Shown here: positions 17,769 through 25,979 of the stretch, one piece after another
Layout: each line of letters starts with the position of its first letter
How positions within the stretch are numbered: position 1 is the stretch's first letter
Source: Pseudomonas borbori
GTDB lineage: Bacteria > Pseudomonadota > Gammaproteobacteria > Pseudomonadales > Pseudomonadaceae
Assembly: GCF_900115555.1 (NCBI RefSeq)
Contig: NZ_FOWX01000023.1
Span: 25,245-89,244, forward strand
Length of the DNA stretch: 64,000 nucleotides
Direction of reading: 5' to 3'
Notes under the pieces: generated by a model
Told to the model about the DNA's origin: nothing
What the model saw: only the letters and a program-made list of their open reading frames with translations
The model's database searches: none
Position numbers and translations under genes: made by a program

Positions 17769-17821
17769 GCGGCAATGCTTGGGCGGCTCGTTGGTCGGGC
17801 CTTTGCAGGGTTGGCCGCGGT

Positions 17822-18193
17822 TCAGCGGTGGCCGGCCAGGGTGATCGACACCGACTCGGCGAAGCGCAGGGCGTGGGGTTTGTCCACTTCCACTTCGGCG
17901 TAACGCACGGCCGCCTGCTGCATCACCAGATCGAGGATTTCCTGGGTCAGGCGTTCGAGCAGGGCGAAGCGGTTGCCTTCGACGTGCTGGATGATCGCCT
18001 TGGTGATGGTGCGGTAGTTCAGCGCGTGATCAATATCGTTTCCCTCCACCGCCTCGTTGGCCGGGTAGAGGATGGTCAGATTGATCAGCACGTCCTGCTT
18101 GTTGTTGATCTCTTCTTCCTTGATGCCGATGAAGGTTCGCAGGCGCAGATCCTTGACCCGAATTCGCGCCATTCCAGGTTCCAGTCGTGGCAT
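17822..18193 (-). CDS. folX: Dihydroneopterin triphosphate 2'-epimerase
   Basis: 123 residues of the FolB/FolX tunnelling fold (ARIRVKDLRLRTFIGIKEEE, the conserved Glu in LLERLTQEI). It epimerises 7,8-dihydroneopterin triphosphate to the monapterin form, the second step to tetrahydromonapterin. Placement with folE and folM makes FolX more likely than FolB. The start ATG overlaps the folE stop as TAATG, supporting translation from MPRLEP and coupling to folE. Confidence 0.92.
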   Translation of the reverse strand: MPRLEPGMARIRVKDLRLRTFIGIKEEEINNKQDVLINLTILYPANEAVEGNDIDHALNYRTITKAIIQHVEGNRFALLERLTQEILDLVMQQAAVRYAEVEVDKPHALRFAESVSITLAGHR

Positions 18194-18756
18194 TACTGGT
18201 TGCTCCGTCCGATCAGTTGCAGAAATTCATGGCGAGTGTTGTATGACTCGCGGAAGGCGCCGAGCATCACCGAGGTGGTCATCACCGAGTTCTGCTTCTC
18301 GACCCCGCGCATCATCATGCACATGTGCTTGGCCTCGATCACCACGGCGACACCGGCGGCGCTGGTCACCTGTTGCACGGCCTCGGCGATCTGCCGGGTG
18401 AGGTTTTCCTGGATTTGCAGGCGGCGGGCGTACATGTCGACGATTCGTGCCACCTTCGACAGCCCCAGCACCTTGCCGGTGGGGATGTAGGCCACATGGG
18501 CCTTGCCGATAAAGGGCAGCAGATGGTGTTCGCACAGCGAATAGAGTTCGACGTCCTTGACGATGACCATTTCGTCATTGTCGGAGGCGAACAGTGCGCC
18601 GTTGACCACTTCTTCCAGGCTTTTCTGGTAGCCATTACACAGGTATTGCATGGCCTTGGCCGCGCGTTTCGGCGTGTCCAGCAGACCTTCGCGGTCGGGG
18701 TCTTCACCTACGCCCAGGAGGATGTCGCGGTAGTGATCAGGCAATTGTTGGTTCAT
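18193..18756 (-). CDS. folE: GTP cyclohydrolase I
   Basis: 187 residues. The zinc ligands lie in LCEHHLLPFIGK and in AKHMCMMMRG; the VAYIPTGKVLGLSK block is the FolE signature. It converts GTP to dihydroneopterin triphosphate. The gene lies between folM and folX, so its product is likely directed to tetrahydromonapterin, the cofactor of phenylalanine hydroxylase in pseudomonads. In P. putida a folE is light-inducible under PplR; here a PplR-like gene and TGTACA boxes lie upstream of folM, consistent with the same control. Confidence 0.95.
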   Translation of the reverse strand: MNQQLPDHYRDILLGVGEDPDREGLLDTPKRAAKAMQYLCNGYQKSLEEVVNGALFASDNDEMVIVKDVELYSLCEHHLLPFIGKAHVAYIPTGKVLGLSKVARIVDMYARRLQIQENLTRQIAEAVQQVTSAAGVAVVIEAKHMCMMMRGVEKQNSVMTTSVMLGAFRESYNTRHEFLQLIGRSNQ

Positions 18757-18779
18757 GGGTGCAGTCCTCGAGGCGCGCC

Positions 18780-19490
18780 TCATTTGAGATGGCGGCCGCC
18801 GTTTACGGTAAGGGTGGTGCCGGTGACGTAGGGGTTTTCCAGCAGGTAGCGCAAACTCTGGTAGATCACCTGGGGTCCGGGTTCGATGGCCAGTGCCGAT
18901 TTCTCCAGGGTTTTCGCCCGGTAGGCCGCGTCGTCTTCGGGGTTGAACATGATCAGTGCCGGGGCGATGCCGTTGACCTTGATCCGCGGGGCGAATTTCG
19001 CCGCGAACGAGAGCGTGAGGCTGTCCAGGCCGGCCTTGCTGGCGCAGTAGGCCGGGCGCTTGGCGCTGCCCTTGCGCGCGACATCGTCGCTGATATGGAT
19101 GATGTCGGCGGGGGTGGAGCGCTGCAGCAGATCCGCGCAATGCAGGTTGATCAGATAGGGCGCCAGCATGTGCACGTTGAACGCTTGCTGGAACACCGCG
19201 GCTTCGTTGCCGGGCGTTTCGACCAGCCAGGCGGATGCGTTGTGGACGATGGCGCGCAGGCTGTCGGTGTGGGTTTTCAGCTCGGCGATGAAGGCGAGGA
19301 TGCCCGCTTCACTGGAAAAGTCCGCCTGCAGGGTCAGCGCACCGTGCGCGCGCAGGCGCTGCAGGCCCTCGCGCTCGCTGCGGTAGGTGGCGATCAGCGC
19401 ATGACCATCGTCGAGCAGGCGCTCGGCACAATACAAGCCGACGCGTTGACTGGCGCCAGTGATCAGGATGGGTGATGCGCTAGCGCTCAT
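18780..19490 (-). CDS. folM: Dihydromonapterin reductase
   Basis: 236 residues, a short-chain dehydrogenase/reductase. It has the nucleotide site ITGASQRVGLYCAERL with the TGASQR pattern typical of pteridine reductases, the NASAW block, and the catalytic Tyr and Lys of YCASK. It reduces dihydromonapterin to tetrahydromonapterin with NADPH. First gene of folM-folE-folX, 23 bases before folE. It faces a MerR-type regulator across a 472-base promoter region. Confidence 0.92.
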   Translation of the reverse strand: MSASASPILITGASQRVGLYCAERLLDDGHALIATYRSEREGLQRLRAHGALTLQADFSSEAGILAFIAELKTHTDSLRAIVHNASAWLVETPGNEAAVFQQAFNVHMLAPYLINLHCADLLQRSTPADIIHISDDVARKGSAKRPAYCASKAGLDSLTLSFAAKFAPRIKVNGIAPALIMFNPEDDAAYRAKTLEKSALAIEPGPQVIYQSLRYLLENPYVTGTTLTVNGGRHLK

Positions 19491-19581
19491 GATGGACTCG
19501 GCAGTTGCAAGAGAGGGTTCAGCGACCTCATGTGGGGCGCCTGATCAGCAAGGCGCTGCGCCGGCTGAACCAGATGCAAAG

Positions 19582-19606
19582 TTATACCAGCTACAGTGGT
19601 TGTACA
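19582..19606 (-). promoter_or_regulatory. Putative PplR/LitR-type box upstream of folM
   Basis: On the fol strand this reads TGTACA, 12 bases, GGTATA, then A. It matches the direct repeat reported for P. putida PplR1, T(G/A)TACA-N12-TGTA(C/T)A, with one mismatch and the exact spacing. It lies about 90 bases before the folM start. Confidence 0.55.
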
Positions 19607-19714
19607 ACCATGCGCCCCGCAGGGTTACTGCTGGCTTGATCGGTTTATACCCGTCCTGTTGGGCTGCGCCGTCTGTGCGCGGGATGGATAGGCTCGAAAA
19701 ACTTGGTTTTGTAT

Positions 19715-19739
19715 TGTACATGGGAAATATTTTTGTACA
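19715..19739 (+). promoter_or_regulatory. Direct repeat of TGTACA before the PplR-like gene
   Basis: TGTACA at 19715-19720 and again at 19734-19739, 13 bases apart; each is preceded by T. Another TGTACA occurs at 19897-19902. Chance clustering of this hexamer in GC-rich DNA is unlikely. The 13-base spacing is one longer than the reported consensus. Confidence 0.5.
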
Positions 19740-19962
19740 GTTTGTCTGCGCCTACCCGTCCGTGGCGATGACGCCTCGCGCTGCGGCGGCGGCAGCTCCA
19801 GGGCAGGGCATCGAGGCCGGGCGCACAGCGGGCAGGCGCCGTCGTGGCGGGGGCGGCGGGGAGAGTGGTGTGCGCTCAGGCTCTGCGTACAAGCCCTGTA
19901 CATGTAGGTCGGTGCCCGCTGGGTTACAATGCCGGCAATCTTTCCGTGGTGATGCCCCTCCC

Positions 19963-20916
19963 ATGTCCGATCCCGTTGGCGCCTTGTCCCTCGATTCGAG
20001 TGCTCTCAAGCAGGAAGAGCTGTTCCCCATTCGCGAGGTATCGCGCTTGACCGGGGTCAACCCGGTGACCTTGCGGGCCTGGGAGCGCCGTTACGGCTTG
20101 ATCCGGCCGACGCGTACCGACAGCGGCCATCGCCTCTACTCGCAGGCGGACATCGAGTCGGTGCGCAGCATTCTGGCGTGGATCGAGCGCGGCGTGTCGG
20201 TCAGCAAGGTCGGCAAGATCCTGGCGAAAAACATTTCGACCCGGTCGGCCAGCACGCCGGTCTACGAAGAGCTCAGCTGCGGCGAGTGGGCGCAATGGCA
20301 AGCGCAACTGCGCCACGCGATCAGTGGATTTGACGATGTCAGGCTCGATCGCTTGTACGGTCAGGTATTTTCCAGTTACCCGCTGCCGGTGGTGTTCCAG
20401 GACATTCTGATGCCGCTGTGGCAGGAACTGCTGCTGCGTCAGGACGAGTTTGGTCAGACCAGCGAGTGGGTGTTCTTCGATACCTTCCTGCGCGCGCGCA
20501 CTCTGCAACGCTTGCAGGTCTCCCGTACCCAGGTCGAGGAGCGGGTCCTGCTGGCGGCCTTGCCGGGTCACGGTCGTGAGTTGGAGTTGCTGGTCGCCGG
20601 CCTGCTGCTGAGCAGTTCGGAGGTGTCGGTCAGTGTGCTGGGGGTGGGGCAGCCGCTGGAAGAGCTGGCCCTGGTCTGCGAGCGCATGCAGCCGCAGGCC
20701 CTGGTGCTGTTCACCAATCTGCCGCCCAGCGATGACTTGCCGCGGGTGCTGGCGCGCCTGGCGCTGGCACTGGATTGTCCGCTGGTGCTGGCGGGGGATG
20801 GCGCCGAGCTCGCCGAAGACAGCCTGAGCGGCTCGCCGATAGCCTGCCTGGGCAACGAGGGCCGCCTGATGCAACGCCGTCTGCAGCAGTTCCTGGCCGG
20901 GCATCTGGATACCTGA
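19963..20916 (+). CDS. MerR-family regulator of the LitR/CarH (PplR) type
   Basis: 317 residues. A MerR winged helix (about 20-90: FPIREVSRLTGVNPVTLRAW, ERRYGLIRPTRTDSGHRLYS) is followed by a helical segment and a B12-binding-like Rossmann domain (PGHGRELELLVAGLLLSSSE). Class I CarH proteins sense light with adenosylcobalamin. Class II members such as P. putida PplR work with a separate LOV photoreceptor, and one is encoded just downstream here. Start ATG 19963 begins at the homology; the long upstream frame is not used. It is divergent from folM-folE-folX. Confidence 0.85.
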   Translation: MSDPVGALSLDSSALKQEELFPIREVSRLTGVNPVTLRAWERRYGLIRPTRTDSGHRLYSQADIESVRSILAWIERGVSVSKVGKILAKNISTRSASTPVYEELSCGEWAQWQAQLRHAISGFDDVRLDRLYGQVFSSYPLPVVFQDILMPLWQELLLRQDEFGQTSEWVFFDTFLRARTLQRLQVSRTQVEERVLLAALPGHGRELELLVAGLLLSSSEVSVSVLGVGQPLEELALVCERMQPQALVLFTNLPPSDDLPRVLARLALALDCPLVLAGDGAELAEDSLSGSPIACLGNEGRLMQRRLQQFLAGHLDT

Positions 20917-21060
20917 TTGTCGCTGGGTTCTTCAGGTTTGTGGCTTGGCGCGTGCCCGGCGATTGGTGCGCACGGCGTACCCTACTTGGGCGTCGATGTG
21001 CGGCGAAATGGCTCGTGGCAAATAACACCACTTCATCGGGTATAGCCGTTGTGTTGCCTG

Positions 21061-21675
21061 TTAGCCCTGGCTGGTCTGGGGGTGGAGGGCGCGGTGCTGC
21101 TGGAAAATGAACTGCTGCAAGCGCTCGCTGCCGCGTTTGTCGAGCGGGTCGAGGCGATAGGCCAGCAGGCCGCCGGAGGTTTTGCGCACCAGACTGCCCT
21201 CGATGGCAATCGGCTTCTGGCCGGCGAGCGGCAGAATCAGTTCGAAGTGTTCGGGGGCGGCATGTCTGGCGCGGAGTTCGATCAGTAGCCCGTTGAGCGA
21301 CAGTTCGTGTACCCACAGGTCGCTGGGTTTGCCATTACGCTGGCGCAGCGCAACGGGTGGGGCCAGCGGCAGGCGCCAGGCGCGGCTGGCCGGGCCTTCA
21401 TCGAAAATCTGCGGGGTGCCGAGTTCGAGATGCTGCACCTGGTGCGCGTCTTCGACCAGGTGCGCGGTAAACGTCAGGCGCTGATTGGCGACGTGCGCCT
21501 CAATGGTCAGTTGCTCGTTGGCGGCGCAGTAGGCGAGCAACGCCTTGAGCTGAGCGCCGACATCGACCAACAGCTCAGACGAGGGCGCAGGCTTGCGTCT
21601 GCTTGGCGCAGGCTTTTTATTCAGATGCTGGATAAATTCCAGTTCGGCCTGGGTGAGTAATGGCTGTTCTTGCAT
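21061..21675 (-). CDS. PilZ-like protein downstream of the LOV photoreceptor
   Basis: 204 residues from ATG 21675 (an in-frame ATG at 21717 is also possible). The central and C-terminal part (about 100-190) resembles a PilZ barrel: LRQRNGKPSDLWVHELSLNG has a degenerate basic N-terminus and an ELSLNG block in place of (D/N)xSxxG. The exact RxxxR c-di-GMP switch is not evident, so binding is doubtful. The N-terminal part is helical and unidentified. It follows the LOV gene in the same direction by 56 bases, probably one transcript. Confidence 0.6.
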   Translation of the reverse strand: MQEQPLLTQAELEFIQHLNKKPAPSRRKPAPSSELLVDVGAQLKALLAYCAANEQLTIEAHVANQRLTFTAHLVEDAHQVQHLELGTPQIFDEGPASRAWRLPLAPPVALRQRNGKPSDLWVHELSLNGLLIELRARHAAPEHFELILPLAGQKPIAIEGSLVRKTSGGLLAYRLDPLDKRGSERLQQFIFQQHRALHPQTSQG

Positions 21676-21731
21676 GGTCGAACTCTGCGCGGAAGGCTTG
21701 ACCCTTTCAGACAGCATAGTTCGTTATTGGT

Positions 21732-22190
21732 TTATGCCAGTGGTCGGCTTTGCACCCGGGCCAATTCCGCGCGCAGGGTCGCCAGTTCGGCTTCCAGCTC
21801 CTTGACCCGTTGCTGGGCTTGTACCTGCTCGGTGACGTTCTTCTGGATGCCGATGTAGTAGGTCAACTGATCGCCTTCGTTGAACACCGGGGTGATCGAC
21901 AGTTCGTTCCAGAATGAGCTGCCGTCCTTGCGGTAGTTGCGGATGATCTGCCGGCAGGGTTGCTGGGTTTTCACCGCTTCGCGAATGGCGGCCAGGCCGG
22001 GCTGGTCGCGATCGCTGCCCTGCAGGAAGCGGCAGTCCCGATAGAGGATCTCTTCGCTGGCATAGCCGGTGAGCCTTTCAAAGGCGGGGTTGGCATAGAT
22101 AAGGATGTTGTCATCACCCTCTTGCTCGGCAACCACTATGCCGTCGTTCGAGGCGTCGATCACCAGTTGCAGCAGTTTGGCGTTGATCAT
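21732..22190 (-). CDS. Short LOV blue-light photoreceptor (PpSB-LOV type)
   Basis: 152 residues consisting of one LOV/PAS core plus short flanking helices. The photoactive Cys is residue 53 in YRDCRFLQGSDRD; the FMN-contacting Gln is in YYIGIQKNV; NYRKDGSSFWNELSI is the usual core. A C-terminal coiled-coil helix runs about 121-147. There is no fused output domain, as in P. putida PpSB1-LOV and PpSB2-LOV, which are encoded next to pplR genes and needed for light-induced transcription. The PplR-like gene is 0.8 kb away here. Confidence 0.93.
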   Translation of the reverse strand: MINAKLLQLVIDASNDGIVVAEQEGDDNILIYANPAFERLTGYASEEILYRDCRFLQGSDRDQPGLAAIREAVKTQQPCRQIIRNYRKDGSSFWNELSITPVFNEGDQLTYYIGIQKNVTEQVQAQQRVKELEAELATLRAELARVQSRPLA

Positions 22191-22301
22191 GGGGCGATTC
22201 CTGGGCTCTGAGGCTCTGTCCGCTGCATTCTAAAACATCCGGGCGCGCTGTCTACTTGGGGCATAATGCCCGCCGCTGTTCTGCATGTTTTGGAGTTATT
22301 T

Positions 22302-22754
22302 ATGAAAGTCGCCATCCTTTCCGGTTCGGTCTATGGCACCGCCGAGGAAGTCGCCCGGCATGCCGAGCGGCTGATGCAAGAGGCCGGGTTCGATGCCTGG
22401 CACAACCCCCGCGCCAGCCTGGCCGATGTCCAGGCGTTTGCCCCCGACGCCTTTCTGGCGGTGACCTCGACCACCGGCATGGGCGAGCTGCCGGACAACC
22501 TGCAGCCTTTGTATTTCGCCATCCGCGATCATCTGCCCGCCTGGAGTGGTCTGCCCGGCGGGGTGATCGCCCTGGGCGATGCCAGCTACGGCGATACCTT
22601 CTGTGGTGGCGGCGAGCTGGTTCGCGAGTTGTACGCCGAACTGGGCATTCGCGAAGTGCAAGCGATGTTGCGGCTGGACAGCAGCGAAACGGTCACCCCG
22701 GAAAGCGACGCCGAACCCTGGCTGGCCGAGTTCATGGCGGCGCTGCAGGCCTGA
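22302..22754 (+). CDS. mioC: Flavodoxin, MioC family
   Basis: 150 residues. The FMN phosphate loop is SGSVYGTAEEVA, followed by TSTTGMGELPDN and the second FMN loop LGDASYGDTFCGGG. It is a small electron carrier of the MioC/YqcA group, implicated in biotin synthesis in E. coli; the partner here is unknown. TTTTGGAGTT precedes ATG 22302. It stands alone, with no operon partner in sight. Confidence 0.85.
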   Translation: MKVAILSGSVYGTAEEVARHAERLMQEAGFDAWHNPRASLADVQAFAPDAFLAVTSTTGMGELPDNLQPLYFAIRDHLPAWSGLPGGVIALGDASYGDTFCGGGELVRELYAELGIREVQAMLRLDSSETVTPESDAEPWLAEFMAALQA

Positions 22755-23112
22755 TACAGCCCGCGCGCATGAGTCGATCGCGGCGCTGCGAACCGGCGGC
22801 CATGCGAATCGGCCGACAAGGCCTGCTCGCCGGGGTGATGAAGAGTCCACAAGGTATGGGCGGCGCACTGCCCTGGCCGGCCTTGTTGCGCAAGCTCGAC
22901 CGGCAGATGCCGGGCTACGCCGAGTGAGTGCGTTAGCCGATATGGCCTTGGTGGACGCGCCCGGGCCCTGTACAACCACCTGAGCCTGATCCGGCTGGCT
23001 TGATCATCCCGCTGCCTTATCGGGCACCATTCAGCTGTGGGCGTCTTTATTGTGACCGGCGCGCACCTGCTGGACACTCGAGCCATTGCCAACCTGCCAA
23101 GGAACCTAGCCC
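22755..23112. other. Intergenic region between mioC and the SDR gene
   Basis: A 52-codon frame (22769-22927, ending LRKLDRQMPGYAE) has GC-rich codons but no ribosome binding site and no recognised relative. A single TGTACA lies at about 22969. Nothing else could be supported; the promoter of the SDR gene must lie here. Confidence 0.3.
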
Positions 23113-24024
23113 ATGAGCGAAGCCATCCGTTTTCAAGACCAAGTCGTGATCGTCACCGGTGCCGGTGGTGGCCTGGGTCGCGCCCATGCCCTGCTGTTCG
23201 CCGAACATGGCGCCAGGGTGGTGGTCAACGATCTCGGCGGCAGCACCCATGGCGAAGGCGCCAACGCCTCGGCGGCGGACAAGGTGGTCGCGCAAATCCG
23301 CGCCGCCGGCGGCACCGCGGTGGCCAATCATGACTCGGTGACCGACGGCGAGAAGATCGTTCAGCACGCCCTGGAGGCCTTCGGCCGTATCGACGTGGTG
23401 GTCAACAACGCCGGCATCCTGCGCGACAAGACCTTCCACAAGATGGACGACGCCGACTGGGACCTGGTCTACAAGGTCCACGTCGAAGGCGCCTACAAGG
23501 TGACCCGCGCCGCCTGGCCGCACATGCGCGAGCAGAACTACGGGCGGGTGATCTTCACCGCATCCACGTCCGGCATCTACGGCAACTTCGGTCAGTCCAA
23601 CTACGGCATGGCCAAGCTCGGCCTCTACGGCCTGACCCGAACCCTGGCCATCGAGGGGCGCAAGAACAACATCCTGGTCAACGCCATCGCCCCCACCGGC
23701 GGCACGCGCATGACCGAAGGGCTGATCCCGCCACAGGTGTTCGAGCAGCTCAAGCCCGAGCTGGTCAGCCCACTGGTGGTCTACCTGGCCAGCCAGGCCT
23801 GTGCAGAAACCTCCGGCCTGTTCGAAGTTGGCGGCGGCTGGATCGGCAAGACCCGCTGGGAGCGCAGCCTGGGCGCCGGTTTCGACCCGCGTGCCGGCTT
23901 CAGCCCGGAAGACGTGGCCGAGCACTGGCAGCAGATCTGCGACTTCGAGGGTGCCGCGCACCCGGCCGACAACATCGAGGCGCTCAAGGAAATGATGGCG
24001 CATCTGCAGAAATACGCGGTCTGA
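23113..24024 (+). CDS. SDR-family (3R)-hydroxyacyl-CoA dehydrogenase-like protein
   Basis: 303 residues. It has the nucleotide motif TGAGGGLGRAHALLFAEHGA, NNAGILRD, the catalytic Ser and Tyr-x3-Lys in NYGMAKLGLYG, and the NDLGGSTHGEG stretch, which is distinctive of the dehydrogenase unit of multifunctional enzyme type 2 (HSD17B4-like). It probably oxidises (R)-3-hydroxyacyl-CoA with NAD. No beta-oxidation partner is adjacent. AAGGAAC lies before the ATG. Confidence 0.85.
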   Translation: MSEAIRFQDQVVIVTGAGGGLGRAHALLFAEHGARVVVNDLGGSTHGEGANASAADKVVAQIRAAGGTAVANHDSVTDGEKIVQHALEAFGRIDVVVNNAGILRDKTFHKMDDADWDLVYKVHVEGAYKVTRAAWPHMREQNYGRVIFTASTSGIYGNFGQSNYGMAKLGLYGLTRTLAIEGRKNNILVNAIAPTGGTRMTEGLIPPQVFEQLKPELVSPLVVYLASQACAETSGLFEVGGGWIGKTRWERSLGAGFDPRAGFSPEDVAEHWQQICDFEGAAHPADNIEALKEMMAHLQKYAV

Positions 24025-24029
24025 GAGCC

Positions 24030-24105
24030 GTAGCCCGGATAAGCCTTGGCGCAATCCGGGAGCGATTTAATGTCAGGCATCGTTCCCGGATTGCATTCGG
24101 GCTAC
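24030..24105. repeat. Palindromic intergenic repeat, GTAGCCCGGAT family (copy 3)
   Basis: GTAGCCCGGATAAGCC faces GGATTGCATTCGGGCTAC, right after the SDR stop codon. Confidence 0.75.
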
Positions 24106-24168
24106 GGTGCTGCAGCGTACCCGTGGGAGCGGCCGGGCGGCGCTCCGCTTCAGCCGCGAAGGTCTTAC

Positions 24169-24233
24169 TCAGCCCTTGCCGGAAATTCCGTACTTGCGCA
24201 GGCGCTGTGCGAGGTGTGCAGGCCGACGGCCAG
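24169..24233 (-). pseudogene. Decayed duplicate of the 3' end of the PhhR-like gene
   Basis: These 65 bases repeat 24363-24440 almost base for base, including the stop codon and the codons for LRKYGISGKG. A 13-base deletion between GGCGC repeats and scattered mismatches separate the copies. Beyond 24233 the similarity fades. It is a broken tandem duplication of the helix-turn-helix end of the neighbouring regulator gene, with a REP pair between copies. Confidence 0.8.
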
Positions 24234-24255
24234 GGCCACGGGATTCAGAGGCTTC

Positions 24256-24323
24256 GTAGGAGCGGCCCATGGCCGCGATAGGGCCGGCCTGCGAGGAGCA
24301 TCGCGGGCATGGCCCGCTCCTAC
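24256..24323. repeat. REP pair
   Basis: GTAGGAGCGGCCCATGGCCG faces GGGCATGGCCCGCTCCTAC, the canonical Pseudomonas REP pair. A further arm-like segment (GGGAGCGG..CAGCCGCGAAG) lies at 24124-24161. Confidence 0.85.
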
Positions 24324-24362
24324 GTCCTGGTGTTTGCGCTTTACCAACATGAGAGAGCGTCA

Positions 24363-25901
24363 TCAGCCCTTGCCGGAAATCCCGTACTTGCGCAGGCGCA
24401 TGGCGATGGCGCTGTGCGAGGTGTGCAGGCGCGCGGCCAGTTGCCGGCTGGACGGATGGCTGAGGTAGAGCTTTTCCAGCAGGGCCTTTTCGAAGCCGGC
24501 CACGGCGGCTTCCAGGCTGACGACCTCGTCGTCGAGCAGTTGGGGGGCTACGGCGGTGCCGGCAATGTCCAGATCGTCGATCTGCACCAGGTTGCTTTCG
24601 CAGATGGCCGCGGCACGGAAGATCACGTTCTGCAGTTGCCGCACGTTGCCCGGCCAGCGGTTGCCGAGCAGCGCCGGGTAGGTGTCCGGCGCCAGGCGGC
24701 ACTGCGGGCGCTGGATCTGCGCGCAGGCTTGCTGCATGAAATGCCGGGCCAGCAGCAGGATGTCCTGGCCGCGCTCGCGCAACGGCGGCACTTCCAGGTT
24801 GAGCACATTGAGGCGGTAGAACAGGTCTTCGCGGAAGGCGCCTTCGCCGACCATCTTCTCCAGGTCGCGGTGGGTTGCGCTGAGGATGCGTACATTGACC
24901 TTGACCTCGCGCTCGCCGCCGACCCGGCGGAAGCTGCCGTCACTGAGGAAACGCAACAGTTTGGCCTGCAGATAGGGCGACATCTCGCCGATTTCATCGA
25001 GAAACACCGTGCCCTGGTTGGCCAGTTCCAGCAGCCCCGGCTTGCCGCCGCGCTGAGCCCCGGTAAAGGCGCCAGGGGCGTAGCCGAACAGCTCGCTCTC
25101 GGCGAGGTTCTCCGGCAAGGCCGCGCAGTTCAGCGCCAGGAAGGGGGCGGTGTGGCGTGCGCTGATGGCATGGCAGCCACGCGCCACCAGCTCCTTGCCG
25201 GTGCCGGTTTCGCCCTGGATCAACAGCGGCGCATCGAGGCTGGCGACGCGCAGGGCGCGGGTCTTCAGGGTGCGGATCGGCAGCGATTCGCCGAGCAGCG
25301 AATCGAAGCCCTCGGCATGGTCGTGGTGCAGCGCCGCCAAGCGTTCGCCGATGCGGCTCGGCGCATACAGGGTGAGCAGGCCGCCGGCGAGCTGACGCTG
25401 GCCGGTCCCGGCGGTTTCGCTGATCGGCATGGCATCCAGTAACAGCGCCTGGCCGTTGAGGGTGACCTCGCGCAGCGGCAGGCGGAATTGCTGTTCCAGC
25501 AGCGCGCTGTGCAAGGCCGGATCGGCAAACAGTTCACCGAGCGGCAGCCCTTCCGGCTCACGCTCGCAGAGGGCGATCAACGCCGGATTGGCCAGCAGCA
25601 CACGGCCTGCGCCATCCACTGCCAGCACCGGGTCGCTCATCGCCGCGAGCAAAGCATCGAGTTGCAGGCGCCGACGCTGGCCGGGCAGGATGTCGACGAT
25701 GGTCACCGCCTGCACGCCGCGCACCCTGAACAGCGCCTCGCGCAGCTCGTCGAGCACCGCGGCGCTGAGGGTCGGTGCGTCTATGTAGACGTTCGGCGGC
25801 ACCATCTCCACCGCATCCAGGTTGAGATTGCGCCCACCGAGCAGGGCCAGGACTTCCTGGGTGATACCAACGCGGTCGATAAAGCTGACGTGGATACGCA
25901 T
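24363..25901 (-). CDS. Sigma-54-dependent activator, TyrR/PhhR family
   Basis: 512 residues. Domains in order: ACT-like (1-75, MRIHVSFIDRVGITQEVLAL), PAS (about 78-190), AAA+ ATPase (about 205-430) with Walker A GETGTGKE, GAFTGA loop intact in GYAPGAFTGAQRGG, Walker B FLDEIGEM, and a TyrR-type helix-turn-helix (about 465-512). The intact GAFTGA loop means it can contact sigma-54, unlike E. coli TyrR. PhhR activates phenylalanine hydroxylase and aromatic amino-acid catabolism; phhABC is not in the window, so it may be a paralogue. PhhA needs tetrahydromonapterin, made by the fol operon 5 kb away. Confidence 0.9.
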   Translation of the reverse strand: MRIHVSFIDRVGITQEVLALLGGRNLNLDAVEMVPPNVYIDAPTLSAAVLDELREALFRVRGVQAVTIVDILPGQRRRLQLDALLAAMSDPVLAVDGAGRVLLANPALIALCEREPEGLPLGELFADPALHSALLEQQFRLPLREVTLNGQALLLDAMPISETAGTGQRQLAGGLLTLYAPSRIGERLAALHHDHAEGFDSLLGESLPIRTLKTRALRVASLDAPLLIQGETGTGKELVARGCHAISARHTAPFLALNCAALPENLAESELFGYAPGAFTGAQRGGKPGLLELANQGTVFLDEIGEMSPYLQAKLLRFLSDGSFRRVGGEREVKVNVRILSATHRDLEKMVGEGAFREDLFYRLNVLNLEVPPLRERGQDILLLARHFMQQACAQIQRPQCRLAPDTYPALLGNRWPGNVRQLQNVIFRAAAICESNLVQIDDLDIAGTAVAPQLLDDEVVSLEAAVAGFEKALLEKLYLSHPSSRQLAARLHTSHSAIAMRLRKYGISGKG

Positions 25902-25979
25902 ACGGGCGAGAAACCGGCTCGATTACAGGTGCAGCAGTATGCCCGGTCCGTGGCGCTTAGTTAACCGAGGAACGACGCC

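Noticed and set aside
21061..21675. Calling this protein a c-di-GMP receptor
   Set aside because: The RxxxR switch of PilZ is not evident and the second motif is altered, so binding cannot be claimed.
22769..22927. 52-codon frame after mioC
   Set aside because: No ribosome binding site and no relative; GC-rich DNA gives such frames by chance.
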